A stretch of 64,000 nucleotides of DNA from an uncultured Clostridia bacterium (lineage in GTDB: Bacteria; Bacillota; Clostridia; Christensenellales; Borkfalkiaceae), in contig CANRCK010000002.1 in NCBI GenBank assembly GCA_947629095.1, positions 226,913-290,912 of the forward strand. The letters run 5' to 3'. Below are positions 57,868-64,000 of this stretch, one piece after another; the stretch's first letter is position 1; each line of letters starts with the position of its first letter. The notes under the pieces were generated by a model. It saw only the letters and a list, made by a program, of their open reading frames with translations, did no database searches and had not been told where the DNA came from. The position numbers and the translations under genes are program-made.

Positions 57868-60800
57868 TGGCTAAAATCAAAATAAATACCGCCGCTCCCG
57901 TCGTGCCGATGATATACGCATACACAACGCCCGGCGTTGTATATCACGACGGCTGGACCAAAATAGGTTATACCGAACGCGATGTTGACGCGCGAATTAA
58001 AGAGCAAACGCAAACCGTAAATATCATTGCCCATAAAGAGTGGCAAGACGTGGCGATTTTTACGGACGGCAAAACCCGTTTTACCGATAAGGAATTTCAC
58101 GCATATCTTGCCAAAAACGATATAAAGCGCAAAGATCCCCAACCCGACGACGAGGGCTGCCCGGAATGGTTTTTTATTGACGGAGAAAAGTCCTACGCGC
58201 TCTTTTGCGATTTCAGAAGGAACACGGGAATTTTGCAATCTCTCTGTGCCGTTCCCTACGTTTTGCGCAACGAACAAAAGCAAGCCGTTCAAAGAACGCA
58301 GGATTATTTTGTTGCAAACTCCAACCCCGAATTTTTGTGGAACGCAAAGCCAAGGTTCGGCAAAACGCTCTCTGCCTATGACTTATGCAAAAGGCTGAAA
58401 GCCGAAAAGGTGCTTATAGTTACCAACCGCCCCGCAATAGCAAATTCGTGGTACGACGATTACGTCAAGTTTTTCGGAACGGAGTCGGGGTATTATTTTG
58501 TAAGCAACGTTGACGCCTTAAAGGACAAGAAATACGTCTTGACCCGTGAAAAATATTCCGATTACGTTTTAAACTCGGAAGAACCGAAGGGCTGTATCGA
58601 GTTTGTGTCCTTGCAAGACTTAAAAGGCTCTGTTTATTTCGGCGGATACTTTGATAAATTGGGCGAAGTAGCAGAACTTTTGTGGGACGTTTTGATTATA
58701 GACGAGGCGCACGAGGGCGTTGATACATATAAAACGGATATAGCGTTTGATAAAATTCAAAGAAAGTACACTTTGCATTTGTCGGGCACTCCCTTTAAGG
58801 CGTTGGCAAACGAAAAATTCCCTGCCTCTGCCATATTTAATTGGACGTATGCCGACGAGCAAGAGGCAAAAAAGAATTGGGATAATTCAAGCGAGGAAGA
58901 AAATCCCTACGCCAACTTGCCTGAACTCAATCTTTTCACCTATAAAATGTCCGATATTGTTTTGGACAGGGCAAAGCAAGGCGCGGACTTTGACGACGAC
59001 GGCGATAACGAGGCGTTTTGCTGGGATTTGAACGAGTTTTTTGCCACCAACGACAGCGGGAATTTTATTCACGATAAAGCCGTAGATAAGTTTTTGGACG
59101 CGCTGACAACGCAGGAAAAATTCCCGTTCTCTACCGAAGAATTGAGAGACGAGCTTAATCATACTCTTTGGCTTTTAAAGTATGTAAGCAGCGCAAAGGC
59201 GTTGGCAAGAAAGCTGAACAAGCACCCCGTATTCGGGTCAAACTATAAAATCGTGCTTGCCGCAGGCGACGGCAAAGTGGATAACGAGGGCAATTCAACC
59301 GATAAAAACAGCGACAATATCAAAAAATCTTACGACAAGGTTGTTGACGCCATAAAGAATAACGCCAAAACGATAACCATTTCGGTAGGACAGTTGACTA
59401 CGGGCATAACCATTCCCGAATGGACTGCCGTTATGATGCTTTCAAACGTGAAAAGCCCCGCGCTGTATATGCAGGCGGCTTTCCGCGCCCAAAACCCCTG
59501 CCTGTTCTCTATAAACGGCAAACAATTAAGAAAGCAAAATGCGTATGTGTTTGACTTCGATCCCGCAAGAACGCTTACCATTATAGAGGAATTTGCAAAC
59601 GATTTGCTTTCCGATACGGCAAACGGCAAGGGCGATTCGGACATGCGCAAACAAAACGTTAGAGAGCTTTTAAACTTCTTCCCCGTATATGCCGAGGACG
59701 ACAGCGGCGAAATGGTTGAGCTGGACGCGGAAAGAGTGCTTTCTATTCCCCGTGCGATTTACGCAAAGGAAGTTGTCCGCCGCGGATTTATGAGCAATTT
59801 GCTGTTCCAAAATATAGGCAATATATTCAACGCGCCGCAAGAGGTGCTGGATATTATTCAAAAGTTCGAGCCTGCCGCCGAGCCTGTGGGCGTAACTCCC
59901 GATACGAAAAACGAATTGAACATAGGCGATAACGGGCAAGTGCAGATACCCGAAGAAACGGTTATAGGTATGGCAAGCGATATATTCGGTGAAAAGCTGT
60001 ACGGCGATATTGCCGACGAGCTTGTAAGCACGGTTGAAACCATACAAGCCGAGGAACAGAACAAGCCCAAAACCAAAAAGAACGAGGCGCTTGACAGGTT
60101 GCTCGATGCGTTCCATACGGGAATTACCGATAGCCTTGTGCAGACGGCAAGTGAAAAATACGGCGGCGAGCTGTCGCGCTCCACGCAACAGAGTTTAGTC
60201 CGCAAAATCAATAACACCGCCGATACGATTGTCAAAAAGCAGTACGGCGACTATCAGATAAAGACCAACACGCTTGAAAACGAGCGCAAAAAGGCAAAAG
60301 AAAAAGCCATATCCGAGGGTGCGGATACGGCGGGCGTTGCCGAAATAGACAAGCAGTTCGACGAAAAGAAAAAGTCTGTTCAAACCGAATTTTTGGAGGG
60401 CATACAGGCGCAGGTCAAAACTGTAATTGACAACGCGGGCAAAACCATCGTCGAGGCGGTTGAAACCGACAAACAGGAAAAGAAAAAGAACGAAGTCGAA
60501 AGTAATATCCGCGACCATTTGAGGGGCTTTTCAAGGACTATTCCGTCGTTTTTAATGGCGTATGGCACAAACGAAACTACGCTTGAAAATTTTGACACGA
60601 TAATACCCGATAGCGTATTTAAAGAAGTTACGAGTATATCGCTTGCGGAGTTCAGGAGGCTACGCGACGGGTTTGATTATGTAAACGACGCGGGCGAAAA
60701 CGTGCATTACAACGGATTTTTCGACGGCGTAGTGTTCAACGATTCAATCAGGGAATTTTTGGCGTTGAAATCCCGCCTTGCAAATTACTTTGAAGAAGAT

Positions 60801-61235
60801 ATGACGGAAGATATATTCGATTATATCCCGCCGCAGAAAACCAACCAGATTTTCACGCCAAAAAAGGTTGTGAAGTTTATGGTCGATAAGCTGGAAGAAG
60901 AAAACCCCGGCTGCTTTTACAATCCCGATTTTACCTTTGCCGACCTGTATATGAAGTCGGGGCTGTACATTGCGGAAATTGTAAAACGGCTTTTCAGAAG
61001 CGAAAAGATAAAATCGCTTTACCCCGACGAAGCGGAAAGGCTTAACCATATCTTTGAAAAGCAGGTGTACGGGCTTGCTCCCACGGAGATTATTTATAGG
61101 ATTGCGTTGGCGTTTATTTTGGGTTTCAGCGACAATATTAAAATCGAAAAGCACAATTTAAAGCTGCTCGATTCGCTCCCCTGCGCTCAATCCGGCACCC
61201 TCGCCACCAAGATAGACGAGCTATTCGGGGAGTAA
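57867..61235 (+). CDS. GIY-YIG-like nuclease / SF2 helicase restriction protein with C-terminal methylase-like module
   Basis: A 1122-residue protein. Residues about 12-85 resemble a T5orf172/MUG113 GIY-YIG nuclease (IYAYTTPG, GWTKIGYTERDVDARI). Residues about 135-600 form an SF2 ATPase/translocase with KPRFGKT (161-167), DEAH (279-282), LSGTPFKA and a late VGQLTTGITIPEW/AAFRAQNP motif VI region. A long charged helical linker (about 740-910) follows. Residues about 990-1110 hold IFTPKKVVKFMVDKL and FADLYMKSGLYIAEIVKRL, which resemble methylase motifs X and I. It likely cleaves unmodified DNA with the partner methylase. The motif I-like part may help split methylase function. Confidence 0.8.
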   Translation: MAKIKINTAAPVVPMIYAYTTPGVVYHDGWTKIGYTERDVDARIKEQTQTVNIIAHKEWQDVAIFTDGKTRFTDKEFHAYLAKNDIKRKDPQPDDEGCPEWFFIDGEKSYALFCDFRRNTGILQSLCAVPYVLRNEQKQAVQRTQDYFVANSNPEFLWNAKPRFGKTLSAYDLCKRLKAEKVLIVTNRPAIANSWYDDYVKFFGTESGYYFVSNVDALKDKKYVLTREKYSDYVLNSEEPKGCIEFVSLQDLKGSVYFGGYFDKLGEVAELLWDVLIIDEAHEGVDTYKTDIAFDKIQRKYTLHLSGTPFKALANEKFPASAIFNWTYADEQEAKKNWDNSSEEENPYANLPELNLFTYKMSDIVLDRAKQGADFDDDGDNEAFCWDLNEFFATNDSGNFIHDKAVDKFLDALTTQEKFPFSTEELRDELNHTLWLLKYVSSAKALARKLNKHPVFGSNYKIVLAAGDGKVDNEGNSTDKNSDNIKKSYDKVVDAIKNNAKTITISVGQLTTGITIPEWTAVMMLSNVKSPALYMQAAFRAQNPCLFSINGKQLRKQNAYVFDFDPARTLTIIEEFANDLLSDTANGKGDSDMRKQNVRELLNFFPVYAEDDSGEMVELDAERVLSIPRAIYAKEVVRRGFMSNLLFQNIGNIFNAPQEVLDIIQKFEPAAEPVGVTPDTKNELNIGDNGQVQIPEETVIGMASDIFGEKLYGDIADELVSTVETIQAEEQNKPKTKKNEALDRLLDAFHTGITDSLVQTASEKYGGELSRSTQQSLVRKINNTADTIVKKQYGDYQIKTNTLENERKKAKEKAISEGADTAGVAEIDKQFDEKKKSVQTEFLEGIQAQVKTVIDNAGKTIVEAVETDKQEKKKNEVESNIRDHLRGFSRTIPSFLMAYGTNETTLENFDTIIPDSVFKEVTSISLAEFRRLRDGFDYVNDAGENVHYNGFFDGVVFNDSIREFLALKSRLANYFEEDMTEDIFDYIPPQKTNQIFTPKKVVKFMVDKLEEENPGCFYNPDFTFADLYMKSGLYIAEIVKRLFRSEKIKSLYPDEAERLNHIFEKQVYGLAPTEIIYRIALAFILGFSDNIKIEKHNLKLLDSLPCAQSGTLATKIDELFGE

Positions 61236-61310
61236 GTACTAGACGATAAATTAATAAAATTACTACGTTTAAGATGATTTACAAAAAACAAGTACGGAGG
61301 AAGAAATTAA

Positions 61311-63620
61311 ATGAAGAAAAAGGTTCAATTGAAAACTTTTTTACCCTTTATTACTGTTATTATAGCATTGGCGATTTTAGGGTCAGCAATAGCCATTGAC
61401 GTTTGTGTGCGCATAAATATCAGGTCTAACTTTGAATTAGCTTGTAATGCTAGTATAACTATACTTACGATTGTTTTTACTGTATGGTTTTCTTACCTTT
61501 TAGCAATGAAGCAAATTTATCAAAAGAACCATGAAAAAGAAACGGTTAAGAAAGTCATAAACGAAGGAAGGCTTTTTATCATATCTAATTTTATAGTTCT
61601 TTTCCTTTTTGGAATCGTCTTAAGTATTTTAGGAAATGCCTATGTAGTAACCAATATTTCATATTGTGTTTTATGCTTCGTATATCTTGTTCTCTGCGCT
61701 AAAAATCTTTATAGTAAAGTGGAAAGCAGTGAGTTATCTATTTCTATTTCAAAGAGAACTAAACAAATCATAGACAAGATCGATGCTGATGATATTAATG
61801 CAATGAAAGATAATCTTAAAGAAATAAATCAAGTTTATGATGAGTGTTTTTATAGAAGTGATGCCTACTCCTGCAAAGAAATTATAAGGGCTTATACCGG
61901 ATTTTTAAGGAAACATTTAATAGACATCAATGACAAAATTTTAAAAAGCGGAAAAGAAGATGTGGAGAAATTCAACTCAAGCCTATGTAGTAGTATTATC
62001 CGATTATTTAAAAGTGAAAATTCCGACTTGGCGATTTCCACTAATCGCCAAATAATTTCAGCAACACGTGTTATTGCTCTAAATGCAATTAAATGTAATA
62101 ATATTGAAGTGTTAAGAACGGTGTTAAAAATATATGAAAGATTTACAACAAACAATGAACCTTTTGATGTGATTTATTATGACGACCTGTATAAAGTATT
62201 GACATGTATACTTATACAAGCAGTTAAAGATAATAAGAAAGAGTTATTTGATTTGATTATGGAAGCGATAGGACACATTCAATTTTCTTTGGAAATCACA
62301 AAAGGGTATAACAACATTCAATTATTATGTAATCTTTTTATTTCAAGCCTATATGCTATTTTAGAGGAAAATAATGATGATAGTTGGGGATACTATCAGT
62401 TAATTCATAACCATCTTGCAGACTTAATATTTCACTCAACTAAATTTAAGGATGCTGAGTATCCTTGTTTAATGTTACAAGCTTATATAACGGATGAAGA
62501 GTTTTGTAAAAATCATAAAGCACAAAAATTATATTTTGATCTTTTGGATAATATGACAAATACTAGAAACACTTATGCAAATATTGAGACGGTTAAATTT
62601 ATCAGTAATTCGTTACAGTTCTATGCGGATAAAAATTTTGGAGAATTGCCCAAAATTAGGAATTTACAATATATCCTTGCATACAATTCGTTGAGATTTA
62701 TTGAAGATGTTTCGGCATCTCTTATGCCTGACTTTAAGGAGTTTGTTAAAGGTACAACTGCAGAAGAAAATAAAGCATATTCACAATACTGCAAAGATTT
62801 GGTTGTTCAATGCATTTCGAAAAACAGATTGAACAACTTAAAAGTTTTGCTACATGATTTGGTCGATATATTACCAACCTTTAAGCAAGAGCAAAAAGAG
62901 CAACAAAAAAATTGGATGAGCGTATTCTACCTTGCGTTTGATCATGCTTCGCATGATGATTCTATTTATGAGCTTATTCTGTATATGTACATAAATACTA
63001 TAAGGGAGATGGATAAAAATCGTACAATCTCTGAAAAATTGTCTCTAGAGGTTATAAGTGAGTTAAGAAATTTATGCGTAGGCAGATACAGAGAGAATGT
63101 AGATTTTGTTTGTGAAGTGGTTGAATTGCTCGCAAGATTGGCTTCTGAAGATGAGCATTTATATTTTGTTAGTCACTACAAGTTAAGTAAAAAAATATAT
63201 AGCTGTATTTCAGATGTTGGCATTGACGGAATTGAAAAGAATCAGCCGTTGGTTATAAAACGCGTGTCAAATCTCATGGGGTGGAGATTGTATGAAGCAA
63301 TAAAAGATAATGAATCAGACTTAGCAAGACAACTTTTAGGGAATGCCTTTACATTATTTGAACTTTGTAGACTTAATCTTCCCAATGATCAACAAACAAT
63401 AGTTTTTGTTGGTACACTGTTTGTAATAATAGGTGCTTACTGCAAAGTAAACAAAAAAATGTTGTACTTAAATAACATTGTTGAGTTTCTAAAAAAACAG
63501 GGTCGTATTGATTATATTGATATCTCTAGACGGTTACGGCAAAATTCTGGTGATGATTGGGACATACTAGGGAGTGATCCGAACGGTGCTATGAATGAAT
63601 TTATGAAGTTATTAAAATGA
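61311..63620 (+). CDS. Large membrane protein with a helical cytoplasmic part, unknown
   Basis: A 769-residue protein with about four transmembrane helices in the first 135 residues (FLPFITVIIALAILGSAIAI, ITILTIVFTVWFSYLLAM, FIISNFIVLFLFGIVLSIL, ISYCVLCFVYLVLC). The remaining about 630 residues are almost entirely helical and Lys/Glu/Leu-rich, like an armadillo/TPR-type solenoid. No catalytic motif is seen. The DNA is markedly AT-rich, unlike the chromosome genes, indicating transfer. It follows the restriction pair by 75 bp on the same strand, with GGAGGAAG before the start, and could be its effector or an independent island gene. Confidence 0.7.
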   Translation: MKKKVQLKTFLPFITVIIALAILGSAIAIDVCVRINIRSNFELACNASITILTIVFTVWFSYLLAMKQIYQKNHEKETVKKVINEGRLFIISNFIVLFLFGIVLSILGNAYVVTNISYCVLCFVYLVLCAKNLYSKVESSELSISISKRTKQIIDKIDADDINAMKDNLKEINQVYDECFYRSDAYSCKEIIRAYTGFLRKHLIDINDKILKSGKEDVEKFNSSLCSSIIRLFKSENSDLAISTNRQIISATRVIALNAIKCNNIEVLRTVLKIYERFTTNNEPFDVIYYDDLYKVLTCILIQAVKDNKKELFDLIMEAIGHIQFSLEITKGYNNIQLLCNLFISSLYAILEENNDDSWGYYQLIHNHLADLIFHSTKFKDAEYPCLMLQAYITDEEFCKNHKAQKLYFDLLDNMTNTRNTYANIETVKFISNSLQFYADKNFGELPKIRNLQYILAYNSLRFIEDVSASLMPDFKEFVKGTTAEENKAYSQYCKDLVVQCISKNRLNNLKVLLHDLVDILPTFKQEQKEQQKNWMSVFYLAFDHASHDDSIYELILYMYINTIREMDKNRTISEKLSLEVISELRNLCVGRYRENVDFVCEVVELLARLASEDEHLYFVSHYKLSKKIYSCISDVGIDGIEKNQPLVIKRVSNLMGWRLYEAIKDNESDLARQLLGNAFTLFELCRLNLPNDQQTIVFVGTLFVIIGAYCKVNKKMLYLNNIVEFLKKQGRIDYIDISRRLRQNSGDDWDILGSDPNGAMNEFMKLLK

Positions 63621-63770
63621 TATACTTTTACAATTTCAAGAGCAAACCTGTTATAAATAGTAGTCAGTTGTGAAAACATCGTTTAAAAAATAGTATCTGA
63701 GTTTACATAAAAATATGGGGGCGGAGTATGCCCTTGCCGCAATGTAGCGGCGTTATAAGGCGTTATAATA

Positions 63771-63870
63771 AGAAGTATGTCCTACTTCTCACTCGGCAAA
63801 AGGTTTGCCGAGCTGCCTCGCACTTTTACAAGGTCAAAGGCGAACCTTATTGTTTTTTCGGTGTGCGAGG
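63771..63870 (+). ncRNA. Candidate structured RNA element
   Basis: Perfect stems follow one another: AGAAGTA/TACTTCT (63771-63789), CTCGGCAAA/TTTGCCGAG (63792-63812) and CCTCGCAC/GTGCGAGG (63816-63823 with 63863-63870) enclosing AAGGT/ACCTT. This layout suggests a folded RNA or a mobile-element end; the type is unknown. Confidence 0.3.
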
Positions 63871-63941
63871 TTGGGCTTTATTGTTGTACAATTTTTTAGA
63901 AATTTGCCAATAGTTTTTTGCATCTGTGTGGTATGCACCTA

Positions 63942-63970
63942 TTGACAGTGGTACATAATTATGCTATAAT
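63942..63970 (+). promoter_or_regulatory. sigma-A promoter for a gene beyond the window
   Basis: TTGACA (63942-63947), a 17-bp spacer and TATAAT (63965-63970). An ATG at 63997 is a possible start, but no codons are visible. Confidence 0.6.
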
Positions 63971-64000
63971 AATTGCACAATAGCATAAAATATATTATGG

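Larger units (their letters stand above)
63621..64000. other. Non-coding right end with stacked hairpins and a promoter
   Basis: No convincing gene: a 61-codon frame at 63728-63913 reads through hairpin sequence and has no ribosome-binding site. The stretch holds a 10-bp tandem GGCGTTATAA (63749-63768), several perfect hairpins and a promoter facing the window edge. Confidence 0.55.

Noticed and set aside
63728..63913. A 61-codon frame near the right end
   Set aside because: It overlaps three perfect hairpins and a tandem repeat and has no ribosome-binding site, so structure rather than coding explains it.

Overview
The window looks like the replication-origin end of a chromosome from a spore-forming, anaerobic, gut-associated Firmicute (Clostridia, possibly the Christensenellales; this is inferred from gene content only). 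The supporting evidence is rpmH/dnaN/rsmG/yyaC/parA/parB around the origin, the spore genes sleB, ypeB and spoIIR, a choloylglycine (bile-salt) hydrolase, and a Gram-positive type IV pilus cluster. No rRNA, tRNA, CRISPR array or insertion sequence with a transposase was seen.

Layout. 1-10 kb: rpmH (cut by the window edge) and dnaN run leftward; rsmG-ypsA, ftsH and parA-unknown-parB run rightward. Two clusters of DnaA-box-like sites (about 1.5-1.7 kb and 4.5-4.7 kb) and three parS-like sites mark the origin domain. dnaA is not beside dnaN. 10-21 kb: a pseudo-nitrilase, an M1-type lipoprotein peptidase, a pair of CobW-family metal GTPases, a DegV protein, the spore set sleB-ypeB / spoIIR, and comF. 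21-30 kb: exported lipoproteins with near-identical signal peptides, the NAD operon nadB-nadC-niaR with a duplicated promoter/operator, and pnuC. 30-37 kb: bile-salt hydrolase, an aldo-keto reductase/DUF1893/ECF-S group, an ArsB-like transporter, a Nudix-YraN fusion and a CDF transporter. 37-52 kb: a seven-gene type IV pilus assembly operon, a divergent small major pilin, hicAB, an ABC-2 exporter with a beta-helix surface protein, and an 859-residue giant pilin. 52-64 kb: rarA, then an accessory island of lower GC: a coiled-coil membrane protein, a Fic protein, a two-gene restriction-modification-like system (adenine methylase plus GIY-YIG/helicase) and a large membrane protein with a helical cytoplasmic part.

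Short-sequence structure. (1) The 15-mer AAAAACTCAACACGT occurs six times exactly and once with one mismatch, on both strands and in three different reading frames; it resembles a DNA-uptake or chromosome-architecture signal, and the window also encodes a type IV pilus and ComF. (2) A MITE-like intergenic repeat bounded by CCCTCAGTC/GACTGAGGG occurs about seven times. (3) A CAAGCGTTACGCTTG palindrome occurs as a 65-bp-period array and as single copies, and it forms the stop codons of dnaN and pnuC. (4) Several genes (rsmG, comF, a CDF transporter, the pseudo-nitrilase) have a -10 box 6-7 nt before the ATG and no Shine-Dalgarno, as expected for leaderless mRNAs; almost all promoters read here have 17-bp spacers.

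All functional calls rest on reading motifs by eye; no database search was run.
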